Source: an uncultured Alphaproteobacteria bacterium (lineage in GTDB: Bacteria > Pseudomonadota > Alphaproteobacteria > Caulobacterales > Caulobacteraceae). From it: 64,000 bases of DNA. Where the stretch lies: positions 1 to 64,000 of the forward strand of contig CAIOSI010000048.1 in assembly GCA_903860975.1 (NCBI GenBank). Reading direction: 5' to 3'. Shown one piece after another: positions 35,935 to 45,018 of the stretch (its first letter is position 1; every line of letters begins with the position of its first letter). The notes beneath the pieces were generated by a model that saw only the letters and a program-made list of their open reading frames with translations, was not told the DNA's origin and did not search any database. A program made the translations under genes and the position numbers.

Positions 35935-36029
35935 TCCTAACTCCCCGATGATTTTGATGTCTGTGATAGCGCCTGAGATGGCCGCTGTCTCGGTTGCGGG
36001 TCACGGGCGGCGGCGGTAAAGCCCCAGTC

Positions 36030-36485
36030 ATGGACGAAATCCACCTGACCCAGCTCGGACGCGAGGTCCGCGGCTTTTCCAGCCCGCAGGAGGCCGTGCT
36101 TGAGCGCGTGCCAAACCCGCAGGCTGATACGCTTTATCTGGCCCGGTTCACGTCACCGGAGTTCACCTCGCTCTGCCCCGTGACCGGCCAGCCGGACTTT
36201 GCGCACCTGGTCATCGACTATGCGCCGGGCGACTGGTTGATCGAATCCAAGTCCTTGAAGCTCTACCTTGGCGCCTTCCGTAACCATGGGGCGTTCCACG
36301 AGGACTGCACGGTGGCGATCGGACGGCGCATTGTCGCTGTGGCCCAGCCAAAGTGGCTGAGAATTGGCGGGTATTGGTTTCCGCGCGGCGGCATTCCGAT
36401 TGACGTCTTTTGGCAAAGTGGCGCTCCGCCTGAAGGCCTCTGGCTGCCAGATCAAGGTGTGGCCTCCTATCGTGGGCGCGGCTGA
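36030..36485 (+). CDS. queF: NADPH-dependent 7-cyano-7-deazaguanine reductase
   Basis: The 151-residue short-form QueF reduces preQ0 to preQ1 in queuosine tRNA modification. Motifs include [20 protein letters not shown] with the catalytic Cys that forms a thioimide with preQ0, [20 protein letters not shown] (the QueF NADPH motif ESK[S/T]xKLY) and [11 protein letters not shown] chose the ATG at 36030 because the product then has the usual N-terminus of the family; an upstream GTG at 35994 adds 12 residues. Length is typical of the unimodular type. Confidence 0.96.
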   Translation: MDEIHLTQLGREVRGFSSPQEAVLERVPNPQADTLYLARFTSPEFTSLCPVTGQPDFAHLVIDYAPGDWLIESKSLKLYLGAFRNHGAFHEDCTVAIGRRIVAVAQPKWLRIGGYWFPRGGIPIDVFWQSGAPPEGLWLPDQGVASYRGRG

Positions 36486-36847
36486 CGCAGCGTCCAGACA
36501 AGTGGCTAAAGTCTGAGGCTGAACGCCGGCCTGCGCGGCAGCCTGATCAAGGATTTCGCTGTGGATGCGCCGTAAGGGCGAAGGCCTGGACAGGGCGCGC
36601 GTTGAGGGCCGTTTCCAGGCTCTCAAAATCGAGCGCGTCCACCTGCGTCCGCGTAGGATCTCGCGCTGCAACTTCGAGGGCGGGGTGAACAAGACCCCGG
36701 CTGCGATGGCACCAGGCCAAGGCTCAGGGGTCGCCCATGGCGTCAAGGACCGCCAATTTGCGCGGTCCCAAAAAGGGGGCGTGTCACGCCTGAGGCTTCA
36801 GGGCGGCTAAGTCGTCCACATGCGGGTTCCGACGGCTTGGCCGGGTC
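36486..36847. other. gap with possible coding relic
   Basis: No intact gene is seen. On the minus strand short stretches in two frames look protein-like (TQVDALDFESLETALNARPV and HSEILDQAAAQAGVQPQTLA), as if a frameshifted gene remnant remains between queF and the nitroreductase gene. I cannot identify it. Confidence 0.25.
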
Positions 36848-37465
36848 CTAGGCCTGATCGCGCCAGTGGCTCACCAGAGGCGCGACATTGGGCCGCTCTC
36901 GCTCGAGCGGCGCCTCGCGCGGCGTTCCCATGAGCAAAAAGCCCGCCACCTTTTCGCCAGGCGTCAGGCCAAGGAGCGCACCGGCCTCGGCATCGTAGGC
37001 GTACCAATCGGTGATCCAGTTTGCGCCAAAGCCCATGGCGAGCGCGGCGTAGAGCAAGGTTGTGCAGACCGCGCCTGCAGACAGTTCCTGCTCCCATTGC
37101 GGGATCGACGCGGCCTTGGGTGTTGAGATCACCGCGATGGCCAATGGCGGGATCCTGAGCTTTGCGAGCTTGGCAGCTGCCGTCGCATCGCCTCGAGCCT
37201 GGGCCAGAGCCTCAAGTCGATCGGCGAACCGGGTCTTCTCCGGGCCCTGAAAAAGCACGAACCGCCAAGGCGAGAGCTTCCCATGGTCGGGAACCCGCGT
37301 GGCCAGGCGTAGGAGGCTGTCGATGTCTTCGGCGCTTGGCGCAGGCTCCGAAAGGCTCACCGCCGAGGCTGAGCGACGTCGGGCAAGGAAAGTCAGTACC
37401 TCGGGGACAGGCGCAAGGTCCACGGGGGATCCGAAATCGGGGGCCAAGGGCAGGGCGATGGTCAC
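36848..37465 (-). CDS. nitroreductase family protein (YdjA-like)
   Basis: The 205-residue FMN-dependent oxidoreductase has the nitroreductase pattern. LARRRSASAVSL at the start holds the FMN-phosphate-binding Arg/Ser. It is followed by ATRVPDHGKLSPWRFVLFQG with the YdjA-type PDHGKLxPWRF signature near residues 57-68, a Leu/Ala helix region, and FGANWITDWYAYD near 146. It is likely cytoplasmic and NAD(P)H-dependent; its natural substrate is unknown. It is divergent from the Nudix gene. Confidence 0.9.
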   Translation of the reverse strand: MTIALPLAPDFGSPVDLAPVPEVLTFLARRRSASAVSLSEPAPSAEDIDSLLRLATRVPDHGKLSPWRFVLFQGPEKTRFADRLEALAQARGDATAAAKLAKLRIPPLAIAVISTPKAASIPQWEQELSAGAVCTTLLYAALAMGFGANWITDWYAYDAEAGALLGLTPGEKVAGFLLMGTPREAPLERERPNVAPLVSHWRDQA

Positions 37466-37570
37466 GGGCGCCTCTTAGAGTTGGGGGGCTTGAGAAGAAG
37501 CGTTCAGGAAACGATAGGGCACCTCCTTTATGAGTGCGCCGGCGCGCACCGCAAGGCGAGGGCGAAACCC

Positions 37571-38197
37571 ATGTCCCAGAAACCCGTTCCGAAACCCGCC
37601 TGGATGATCGCCCACGGCGAGCCCTGGAGATCTGGGATCGAACGTGTCGCCTTCGAAAGCGCCTGGATCACCGTTGTCGAACAGACGGCGATCGCGCCCA
37701 CTGGCAAGCCCGCACCCTATGGTCTGGTACGCTTCAAGAACCTGGCTGTGGCCGTCTTGCCCATCGACGAGGATGGCGCAGTGACCCTGGTCGGTCAGCA
37801 CCGCTTTCCGATGCGAGACTATAGCTGGGAGCTGCCCGAGGGAGGCTCGCCGCTGGGCGAAGACCCGCTGGAGGGAGCCAAACGCGAACTGGCGGAAGAA
37901 ACCGGGCTTGCGGCGGCAGAATGGCGCGAGGTTATGCGCGCCCAGCTTTCCAACTCCGTCACCGATGAGCAAATGATCGGCTATCTGGCACTGGGTCTTT
38001 CACCGGCCGGTGTCACACATGCGGCGGACGAAACCGAGGCGATCACCCTGGTTCGCGTGCCCTTTCGCGAAGCGCTGGAGGCTGCAATTGCCGGTTATCT
38101 TCCTGACATGCTGACCGTAGCGATGCTGCTCAGGGGCTACCATATGGCAAAAGAAGGGTCTTTGCCGGGCGCGCTCGCACGCGCCATGCTAGGATAG
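37571..38197 (+). CDS. Nudix hydrolase
   Basis: The 208-residue protein contains a perfect Nudix box around residues 97-119: G(x5)E(x7)REL-AEE-TGL, read as GGSPLGEDPLEGAKRELAEE plus TGL. The preceding VTLVGQHRFPMRDYSWELPE is typical of the ADP-ribose pyrophosphatase/GDP-mannose pyrophosphatase-like branch. It hydrolyses a nucleoside diphosphate linked to another group, with Mg2+. I chose the ATG at 37571 because it matches the usual N-terminus (MSQKPVPKPAW); the longer frame from 37481 is unlikely. It sits 29 bases upstream of cysE on the same strand. Confidence 0.92.
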   Translation: MSQKPVPKPAWMIAHGEPWRSGIERVAFESAWITVVEQTAIAPTGKPAPYGLVRFKNLAVAVLPIDEDGAVTLVGQHRFPMRDYSWELPEGGSPLGEDPLEGAKRELAEETGLAAAEWREVMRAQLSNSVTDEQMIGYLALGLSPAGVTHAADETEAITLVRVPFREALEAAIAGYLPDMLTVAMLLRGYHMAKEGSLPGALARAMLG

Positions 38198-38226
38198 GTC
38201 AAACGCCTGATGGGCGGGAGGAACAG

Positions 38227-39054
38227 ATGAGCCAGCAACGCCTGGAAGTCGTAGACCCGGCGATCGCACCGCCGGTTTGGGCCGCACTTCGCAATGAAGC
38301 CGCAGCCGTCGCGGAGAGCGAAGCGGCATTGGCCAGTTTGATGGCCGCCGTGATCCTCAACCACAAGAGCCTTGGCGCGGCACTGTCCTATCAGCTTGCA
38401 CGCAAGCTCGGAGACCAGGAACTGCGCGCCATGAGCGTTCGCGAGATCGCCGAAGAGGCCTACGACAGCCACCCGATGCTTGTGGAAATCGCTGAGGCCG
38501 ATCTTCGCGCGGTGTTCGAGCGAGACCCCGCCTGCAAGGGCTACTTACAGCCTTTCCTGTTCTTCAAAGGCTTCCTGGCGCTGCAAACCCAGCGGGTGGC
38601 GCACTGGCTTTGGAGTGAGCGCCGCGAGACGCTGGCGCTCTACCTGCAAAGCCGGATGAGTGAGCTTTTCCAGGTGGATATCCACCCGGCGACCCGGATT
38701 GGCCGAGGCGTGTTTGTTGACCACGGTACCGGCATTGTGATCGGCGAGACGGCCGTGATCGGTGACGATGTCTCGATGCTGCAGGGCGTGACCCTTGGGG
38801 GCACCGGCGCCGAGCGCGGCGATCGCCACCCGAAGATCGGCAAGGGTGTGCTGCTGGGCGCTGGCGCCAAGGTCTTGGGCAACATCGAGATCGGCGACTA
38901 CGCCAAGATTGCCTCAGGGTCCGTCGTGCTGAAGCCGGTGCCTGCAGGCTGTACGGCAGCTGGCGTGCCCGCACGCCTGATCAATTGCCCGACCTGCGAT
39001 GAGCCGGCCAAAAGCATGGATCACACCCTTTCAGACACCGTCTACGTCATCTGA
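38227..39054 (+). CDS. cysE: serine O-acetyltransferase
   Basis: The 275-residue enzyme makes O-acetylserine from serine and acetyl-CoA, the first step of cysteine synthesis. The N-terminal helical SATase domain (residues about 15-120) is followed by the left-handed beta-helix of hexapeptide repeats. The active-site segment is DIHPATRIGRGVFVDHGTGI, followed by VIGETAVIGDDVSMLQGVTL and GGTGAERGDRHPKIG. The C-terminal tail (DHTLSDTVYVI) is the kind that binds cysteine synthase. The gene follows the Nudix gene and precedes a DUF3126 gene, an arrangement common in alphaproteobacteria. Confidence 0.96.
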   Translation: MSQQRLEVVDPAIAPPVWAALRNEAAAVAESEAALASLMAAVILNHKSLGAALSYQLARKLGDQELRAMSVREIAEEAYDSHPMLVEIAEADLRAVFERDPACKGYLQPFLFFKGFLALQTQRVAHWLWSERRETLALYLQSRMSELFQVDIHPATRIGRGVFVDHGTGIVIGETAVIGDDVSMLQGVTLGGTGAERGDRHPKIGKGVLLGAGAKVLGNIEIGDYAKIASGSVVLKPVPAGCTAAGVPARLINCPTCDEPAKSMDHTLSDTVYVI

Positions 39055-39118
39055 GGTTTTCGTAACCGTCGCGACCAGCTAGGTTCCCACTCGGTTGAGC
39101 CTTGAGGAGCGAGTTGGC

Positions 39119-39325
39119 GTGGACGAACGAATGATCCGGAAGATCGAGGGCCACCTTCGGGGGACCTTTGCGAACGCCCGTATTGCGCTCACGCCGCGTC
39201 CAAAGCAGAAGGATTCCGCTGAGGTCTACGTCGGCGAAGAGTTCATCGGCGTGGTGTTCGAAGACGAGGACGGCGATGGCTCGTTCATGTTCGAGATGGC
39301 CATCCTGGCGGAAGACCTGCCCTAG
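39119..39325 (+). CDS. DUF3126 family protein
   Basis: This small acidic protein of 68 residues has MIRKIEGHLRGTFANARIAL, the region DSAEVYVGEEFIGVVFEDED, and SFMFEMAILAEDL at the end, which match DUF3126. I prefer the GTG at 39119 because GAGGAG lies 9-10 bases upstream; a TTG eight codons earlier is possible. It is frequently the gene after cysE in alphaproteobacteria and may be linked to cysteine or Fe-S metabolism, but no function is known. Confidence 0.82.
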   Translation: MDERMIRKIEGHLRGTFANARIALTPRPKQKDSAEVYVGEEFIGVVFEDEDGDGSFMFEMAILAEDLP

Positions 39326-39413
39326 CGCGCTAAGCCGGGACCCGTCGCGTCCCGGGCTGTTGGCGATCCCTTCCATCGGCTGAGGCACTTTGCCTGGCCT
39401 ATTCTAATGGACA

Positions 39414-40007
39414 TCACCCAGCCTGGGGGCGCGGGTCGCTCTTTGACGCGAGTTCATTGACGTAGGCGGCAAGATCGGTCGGCCAGACGGCCGAAAGCTC
39501 GTGGAGCCGGGTACGGTCACCGGCGAAAAGGGCGCGCACGGCCTCCTCGTAACCCGGAAGATTGCCCGCCATCGCGGTCATGACGCGGTAGGCGCCTTCT
39601 TGGGCCTGGCGTAGCGCATCGGCGCTCCCGGAGTGTCTCCGCGCCTCTTCAACAAGCCGGCGAAGGGCAGCCGATGCCCCGCCCGGTTGGGTGGCAAGCC
39701 AGTCCCAGTGGCGGGGTAGAAGGGTGACTTCCCGGGCGGTGACGCCAAGCTTAGGCCGCCCGCGCGTGGGCTTTGAGGCCGTCGTCGCCGACGAAAGCCG
39801 CGCCAGGGCGTCTTCTGCGGTGCCTCGCAGGTCCAGCTCGACAGGGTGTCCGGTCGCGTCTTCGAAGACGCATGTGGGATCGCTGGCGTGGGCATGCACC
39901 GCTCGGGCGACTTCGGCCAGGCTTCCGCGCGCGATTAATCTGGCGCCAACGAAGGCGGTGAACCCTTCGGTGTCGGGCGCTGGGGATTTGGTTTCTGGAT
40001 TGCTCAT
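39414..40007 (-). CDS. DUF2239 family protein
   Basis: The 197-residue protein matches DUF2239, with FTAFVGARLIARGSLAEVAR near the start, VFEDATGHPVELDLRG near 47, a charged linker RGRPKLGVTAREVTLLPRHW and DWLATQPGGASAALRRLVEE near 105. This RPKLGV...TLLPRHW-type segment is diagnostic. The family has no known role; the region after the linker resembles a ribbon-helix-helix-like DNA-binding part. The start is set at 40007, 20 residues inside a longer frame, where MSNPETK begins. Confidence 0.85.
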   Translation of the reverse strand: MSNPETKSPAPDTEGFTAFVGARLIARGSLAEVARAVHAHASDPTCVFEDATGHPVELDLRGTAEDALARLSSATTASKPTRGRPKLGVTAREVTLLPRHWDWLATQPGGASAALRRLVEEARRHSGSADALRQAQEGAYRVMTAMAGNLPGYEEAVRALFAGDRTRLHELSAVWPTDLAAYVNELASKSDPRPQAG

Positions 40008-40125
40008 TATACCCGGGCAAATATCAGTAATGACCCTCTTCGGATAGAGCCGGTCTGGCGTGCTCAAAAACCAAGGTGAGGGGGTTCTCTGAACGCCTCG
40101 ACGCTCGCCGGGTCGGTTCTATCGC

Positions 40126-40596
40126 TCAGGCTAGCGGTTTCGGCGGACGACGGGGCGGGCGCATGAGCGCCTGGACTGCGCCATCGCTGTTGAGGCCGAC
40201 CTTGGAGGCATCGGCCAGGTCCAGCAGACCCGGGGCGCCGATGATTGTCATGTCGCTCCGGACAGGAAGTCCGCACAGCAGGATCAGGCCGGCGGTAAAT
40301 GCGCCCGCAATCGCGGCCATGCCGAAAGGATTTTTTGGCCGTGGGATTGGCGCCCACCCAACGGAAGCGCGAGCAGGAGGCGCCGGCGGCGTGGCGGCCT
40401 GGATGTTCGCCTCTTTCGCCAATTCGCCAGCTTTGAGCCAGGCCGTCTCAATGACGACGTAGGCTGCAAGGTTTTCGGGGTCGAGACGCCAAGCCTGGAA
40501 GACGCGCAGCTCTTCCTTGTCGATTTTATTGCGGTTCATGCGGGTGAACCACTGGGCCGCTTGATCGGTGGGACTCTCGTCGGGAACTGCCGTCAT
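40126..40596 (-). CDS. orphan FecR-type N-terminal (DUF4880) membrane protein
   Basis: The first 60 residues match the DUF4880 domain found at the N-terminus of FecR anti-sigma/transmembrane sensors: DQAAQWFTRMNRNKIDKEEL, then RVFQAWRLDPENLAAYVVIE. An alanine/proline linker, one membrane helix (FGMAAIAGAFTAGLILLCGL, about residues 91-110) and a short outside tail of about 45 residues follow. A true FecR has a large periplasmic domain here; it is missing. No sigma factor or TonB receptor gene is adjacent. It may be a truncated relic or a reduced regulator. Confidence 0.72.
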   Translation of the reverse strand: MTAVPDESPTDQAAQWFTRMNRNKIDKEELRVFQAWRLDPENLAAYVVIETAWLKAGELAKEANIQAATPPAPPARASVGWAPIPRPKNPFGMAAIAGAFTAGLILLCGLPVRSDMTIIGAPGLLDLADASKVGLNSDGAVQALMRPPRRPPKPLA

Positions 40597-40838
40597 GTTC
40601 TTCGCCGTCGTCAGGCCTGAAGGCGGGCGGCGCAGAGATCAGGGGCCTTTGTCATCGGGCGCTTGAGCCTCTGCACGGGAGGTCCCAATCGTCCTGCAAT
40701 TTATGGTTGCGTCAAGCCGAGATCGCGGGCGAGCAAAAAAACACCTTTCAGTGCCGAATCTGCGATTATCAATCGACCGATCGGGCTATCCCAGACCTTG
40801 CGCCTGCGATGAGCGACGCAACGTCGAGCCGGCCTCGA

Positions 40839-41876
40839 CTAAGCCAGCGCCTTGGCCAGCCTGAGCCAGAGCTGCTGGTCGAAGTTCTTGTCGGGTGCGG
40901 CTTGACCCATGCGCACGACGACCAGCTTTTGGCTGGGAACCACGTAGAGCTTTCGGTCCAGCGCCCCTAAGGCTGCCACGAGATCGGCTGGCGCAGCTGG
41001 GATCAGCGGGCCGTCCAGGCGCTTGGCCAGGGGTTTGATCGTGTAGGTACTGCCGTTCAGCCACCAAAGCCGGCCGTACGCCGGGTTTGTCGCCGAACGG
41101 GTGAGCATGGCCTTCAGGCCGGCCTCGGAGACGAGGCGCCTTCCGTCTGCAGCGCGCCCGCCATCCAGGATGATCTGTCCAAACCGGGCGGTGTCGCGCG
41201 GGCTGGTGACGAGGCCCGTAGGATTGCCGACGTCGGCCATCGCGGCCGGGCGCTTGCGCCAAGATGTGTCCATCATGGCGCCCGGCGCAGTCAGCCAGTC
41301 GCGGGTGATCGTCTCCAGCGGTTGCTTGGCCGCGGCCATCAAAATGGCCTTGGTCACGGCATAGACCGGGGTGTTGTAAAGAAAGACCGTCCCAGGCGGC
41401 GCGGCGTAGGCGAATTCGGTCGTCAGGCCTGAGCTTTGGGTCAAAACGTCGAGGACCCGGATCCTGGCTTCCTGCTCTGGCGCAGCCTTTGTCCAACCCG
41501 ACCCGATGTAGTCGCCGACGGCTTTTGTGACGTCCAGTAAACCCTTATCGACAGCCACAGCGGCCAAAACAGCGATAAAGCTCTTCTGCTGGGAGGCAAC
41601 GTCTTCCAGCAACGCGCCCTCCGCTGTGGTCCCATAGCCCATCGTGGCGCGAAACGGGGCGGCCTCGGCGGGGAGGGGCCAATTCTTCTCGACCAGCGTC
41701 TTGCGGTTTTGGACCACGAGGAAGCCGGTCGTCTTCTGGCGGCCGACGTAGTCGACGACGTCTTGCATCGCCTGTGAAAGAGCTGGCGCTTGGGCCGTTG
41801 CGGCAAACGGAAAAGCCAGCGCACCCAGCGCTGCCGTGCCGCTGACGACCGTCCTGCGCGAGAGGTGCGAGCTCAT
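40839..41876 (-). CDS. class C beta-lactamase-like serine hydrolase
   Basis: The 345-residue protein has a Tat-type signal (SRRTVVSGTAALGALAFP, cleavage near TAQA) and the serine beta-lactamase/DD-peptidase fold: S-x-x-K as SQQK (Ser 95, Lys 98), a YxN motif in FLYNTPVYAV near residue 167, and a late region in place of KTG. It should be a periplasmic esterase, D-aminopeptidase or beta-lactamase relative. It is divergent from the M28-like gene, with about 95 bases for promoters. Drug-hydrolysing activity cannot be claimed. Confidence 0.85.
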   Translation of the reverse strand: MSSHLSRRTVVSGTAALGALAFPFAATAQAPALSQAMQDVVDYVGRQKTTGFLVVQNRKTLVEKNWPLPAEAAPFRATMGYGTTAEGALLEDVASQQKSFIAVLAAVAVDKGLLDVTKAVGDYIGSGWTKAAPEQEARIRVLDVLTQSSGLTTEFAYAAPPGTVFLYNTPVYAVTKAILMAAAKQPLETITRDWLTAPGAMMDTSWRKRPAAMADVGNPTGLVTSPRDTARFGQIILDGGRAADGRRLVSEAGLKAMLTRSATNPAYGRLWWLNGSTYTIKPLAKRLDGPLIPAAPADLVAALGALDRKLYVVPSQKLVVVRMGQAAPDKNFDQQLWLRLAKALA

Positions 41877-41971
41877 ATCTTGTCCTGTAAATCCGCGTTG
41901 ATCAGGGCCGGCGCGCGCGTTCGCCGCAAATCTGATCTATCACGGGTAAGGCTGAGCGAAAGGATATCTGC

Positions 41972-43300
41972 ATGACCCCGTCGCGCCGAGGCGTTCTGGG
42001 CGGTGCGGGCTTGGTGGGCTTGTTTGCCGCCACGCCTGCGGCTGAGGCTGATGAACAGAGCCAAGCGTTCCTGCAGACAACGCTCGAACGTTATTTCGCC
42101 TTCGGTGAAAAAGCCTCTGGTGGTGCAGGCGACCAAGCCAGCGGCGCCTGGCTTGAGGAGGAACTGGGCCACCTGGGCTACGTTTGCCGACGCCAGGCCT
42201 TTGAGGTTCCGTTCTTCGAGGTCCGCCAGGCCAGCCTGATGTGCGGGCAGACCCATGCCGCGGTGATACCGCAGGCCATCGTGGCCCCAACCGGTGCGCA
42301 AGGCCTGAGTGCGCCGCTGCGCCTGGCGAACAGAAACGAGGATCTGGCTGGCGCGATCGCCTTGGTGGAACTGCCCCACAAACGCTGGACAAGTCTGGCC
42401 GACCCGCAAGTCGCCCGCCCGCTGGAAGACGCGTTGCGTCGCGGTGCGGCCGGTGTCGTGCTGATCACGACGGGCCCAACGGGTGAGGCGATCGCCCTCA
42501 ACGTCTCGACCCGCCGCCCGCAAGTCGACCGACCGGTGGCGATCCTGGCGCCCAAGGAGGCTGCGCCGTTTCTGGCCGCCGCCGCGCAGGCTGGGCGCGC
42601 AAACCTGACCCTCGATGGCCAGGGTGGCCGCAGGCCAGCCTTCAACCTCATCGCTCACCTGGACCGCAAGGCAGCCAAGACCCTGGTGATCTCGACGCCG
42701 CGCTCGGGCTGGTTCGGCTGTGCGGCCGAGCGGGGTTCGGGCCTGGCGATCTGGCTCTGGCTCGCCAGAGAGCTGGCGCACGCGAACCCTTCGGTGAACG
42801 TCGAACTGCTGGCCACCAGTGGTCATGAATACGAGTACCTGGGCGGTGAGCACTATTTGTCAGAGGCCGCGCCCTCGGCGCCTGCGACGCAGCTATGGGT
42901 CCACATCGGGGCAAGTGCTGCGGCGCGCGACTGGCACGAGCTTGGCGCTAGGCTTCTGCCGCTGCCCAGCGCCGAGACCCAGCGGGTGCTGACCGCCACG
43001 CCCGATGTCCTGGATAAGACCCGCTTGGCGTTTCGTGGCATTGGCGGTCTTGAGGCCACTTACGAGGCGACGAAGGCCATGGCTGGCGGTGAGCTGATCA
43101 ACGTCATCAACTCAGGCTACAAGACCGCCATCGGGCTCTACGGTGCCCACCGGTACTTCCATACCCGCAGCGACGATTTGCGATGCGTGTCCGCAGACCT
43201 CGTACTGCCCGTGGCCACAGCCTTCTGGACCGCAATTGGCGAGTGCCTGGGCCAGCCCGTTCGGCATCGTTCAAGGTCGTCTCGCGCCGCTCGCAGTTAG
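41972..43300 (+). CDS. divergent M28-like peptidase with missing metal ligands
   Basis: The 442-residue protein has a Tat signal (SRRGVLGGAGLVGLF) and the layout of secreted M28 aminopeptidases, including a PA-like insert (residues about 100-205). The motifs are altered. Where M28 has HxDS the sequence has VISTPRSGWFGCAAERGSGL, the usual Glu-Glu is HE in LLATSGHEYEYLGG, and only the last His is recognisable in HRYFHTRSDDL. It may bind a different metal or substrate, or be inactive. Function is not assigned. Confidence 0.65.
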   Translation: MTPSRRGVLGGAGLVGLFAATPAAEADEQSQAFLQTTLERYFAFGEKASGGAGDQASGAWLEEELGHLGYVCRRQAFEVPFFEVRQASLMCGQTHAAVIPQAIVAPTGAQGLSAPLRLANRNEDLAGAIALVELPHKRWTSLADPQVARPLEDALRRGAAGVVLITTGPTGEAIALNVSTRRPQVDRPVAILAPKEAAPFLAAAAQAGRANLTLDGQGGRRPAFNLIAHLDRKAAKTLVISTPRSGWFGCAAERGSGLAIWLWLARELAHANPSVNVELLATSGHEYEYLGGEHYLSEAAPSAPATQLWVHIGASAAARDWHELGARLLPLPSAETQRVLTATPDVLDKTRLAFRGIGGLEATYEATKAMAGGELINVINSGYKTAIGLYGAHRYFHTRSDDLRCVSADLVLPVATAFWTAIGECLGQPVRHRSRSSRAARS

Positions 43301-43583
43301 CCTGCACGAAGGGGTCAGGCGTCCCAGTCCTGCGCTTGGCGGGCAGCCATTTCAGCTGGGGCCGGTTGGCCGCCCATGGGATCAGCTCAGGTCATGAACT
43401 TCGGATCAGACCTCGTGCGCAACGTGTCACAGACCTGGATCGTCGTCTCCATTGCCGCCGCCGCCTTGACCGCGCGGGCCCAGCAGACACTCGACCCTTG
43501 TCCAGCGCCGTGCTCCAGTGAGGCCCCGGGTGCGCAAGCCGCCGTCTTGCGGACCCCGTTTGGGCAGGATGCTAGGCTTGGGC

Positions 43584-44276
43584 ATGACGTCGATCTACGG
43601 ACAAATCGCGCTTCAGCTTGGGGCCGCCTGGATTGCGGGTGGCTTGATCGGCTCAGAGCGAACGTTCCATGGACGCGCGGCCGGCTTTCGTACGCATGCG
43701 CTTGTATCGCTGGCCTCCGCTGCGGCGATGATGGTGTCTCTGGCACCCTTGTTCATGCCAGGCGCTTATCCGAGCGATGGGGTGAGGCTTGATCCCTCGC
43801 GTTTGGCGCAAGGCGTCTTGACGGGGATCGGCTTTCTGGGCGCCGGGGTCATCTTCAAAGAAGGGGTCAACGTTCAGGGGCTGACGACGGCCGCCTCGGT
43901 TTGGAGCACAGCCGTCATCGGCATGTTGTTTGGCGTGGGCGCGTTCTATCCCGCAGGGCTGGGCGTAGGCGCAGTCCTCGCCACGCTCCTGATGCTTCGC
44001 TGGGTCGAAGACCGCCTCCCGGGCCAGGTCTATGCCTGGTCGGTTTTCCGATTTCGCGCCACAGACGCGCCCGACAAGAGCGGCCTCATTGCGCTTCTGG
44101 GGGAATACGACGTCTCTTTGCGCGAGGTCAGCTACGCGCAAACCCATGATGGCGCCTGGGTGGAATTCAGCGGCAACATCATGGCCAAGCGTGACGCCTC
44201 ATTCGATGATCTCGCCGCCCACCTTCGCGCGCGCCCCGAATTGCTGGAGTTCGAGTTATCGCGGATCAGCAAATAA
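43584..44276 (+). CDS. MgtC/SapB family membrane protein
   Basis: The 230-residue protein has an MgtC domain with about five membrane helices: QIALQLGAAWIAGGLIGSER at the start with the family GxERxxxGRAAGxRTHALVSL region, then LTGIGFLGAGVIFKEG and VQGLTTAASVWSTAVIGMLF. A C-terminal cytoplasmic ACT-like domain follows (FRATDAPDKSGLIALLGEYD). MgtC-type proteins are linked to magnesium limitation and to F-ATPase control in pathogens. The ATG at 43584 gives the usual N-terminus; a longer frame from 43518 is a poor start. Confidence 0.93.
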   Translation: MTSIYGQIALQLGAAWIAGGLIGSERTFHGRAAGFRTHALVSLASAAAMMVSLAPLFMPGAYPSDGVRLDPSRLAQGVLTGIGFLGAGVIFKEGVNVQGLTTAASVWSTAVIGMLFGVGAFYPAGLGVGAVLATLLMLRWVEDRLPGQVYAWSVFRFRATDAPDKSGLIALLGEYDVSLREVSYAQTHDGAWVEFSGNIMAKRDASFDDLAAHLRARPELLEFELSRISK

Positions 44277-44577
44277 ACGCCGCGCCGATCGCAGATGGCC
44301 CGCAGCGGCGTGTGAGGCCTGGACCGGCCTTGGAGGAACCATCCGCAGCCGACCCTGTTTCATGTTCCATCATGGCCAAACTCGCGTCCCCTTACGAATA
44401 CGCTGGCCCTCTGCACCGGGCCCGCAGGCTGAAGATGACGCGTGCGGCTGAGGCCCCTCAGCCCAGCCCCGCAGTGCGATCCTATAACGGGATAGAAAGC
44501 AGGAGCGGCAAAGGCTGGATCTTTGGCGATGGCCAAACGGGCCTGGGCCCCTTGGCAAGCGTCCACGACCAGGCCTC
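44277..44577. other. short intergenic region
   Basis: An open frame from 44312 overlaps the start of the DUF4112 gene, but it shows no domain, composition or ribosome site to support it. Nothing else is seen. Confidence 0.35.
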
Positions 44578-44985
44578 ATGAAAACCCATCTGGAACTTCG
44601 ATCGATCCGTCAAAGCGTGGCCCAGGTCGGTCGGCTCTCTGATGGCTTGGTTCAGATCGGCCCGTTCAGCCTGGGGATCGATGGTCTGCTTAGCTGGGTG
44701 CCCGGTCTCGGCGACGTCTACAGCACGCTCGCCGGGGGCGTCATCGTGTTGCAGGGCGTGCGCGCTGGCGTGCCAGGTCCGGTCTTGGGTCGCGCAGCGC
44801 TGCTGATCGCCGTCCGGACCCTCGTGGGCGCTGTGCCGATCGCAGGATCGGCCTTTGCGGACTTATTCACCGCGCACAAGTGGGCGGCTGGAATGATCGT
44901 GGCTGCGATCGATCAGCGCCTGGGCGTTGCTGGCGCGACCCAACCGATCACAGACACATTGGCGACCAAGAGCCCGGTGGCATGA
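44578..44985 (+). CDS. DUF4112 family membrane protein
   Basis: The 135-residue protein matches DUF4112. The signature is an amphipathic N-terminal helix followed by GPFSLGIDGLLSWVPGLGDV with a conserved G-D-x-x-P/LGD pattern, a Gly-rich turn, and VRTLVGAVPIAGSAFADLFT with the PxxGD/A-F-D motif (here PIAGSAFADLF). Two short hydrophobic segments suggest a membrane-associated protein. Function unknown. It is followed 33 bases later by a response-regulator-like gene on the same strand. Confidence 0.85.
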   Translation: MKTHLELRSIRQSVAQVGRLSDGLVQIGPFSLGIDGLLSWVPGLGDVYSTLAGGVIVLQGVRAGVPGPVLGRAALLIAVRTLVGAVPIAGSAFADLFTAHKWAAGMIVAAIDQRLGVAGATQPITDTLATKSPVA

Positions 44986-45018
44986 CGCCATGCCGAGCTT
45001 TCGCATGAGGAATCCGTG

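Noticed and set aside
40839..41876. Calling the serine hydrolase an antibiotic-resistance beta-lactamase.
   Set aside because: SxxK and YxN are shared with esterases and peptidases, and nothing in the sequence shows drug hydrolysis.
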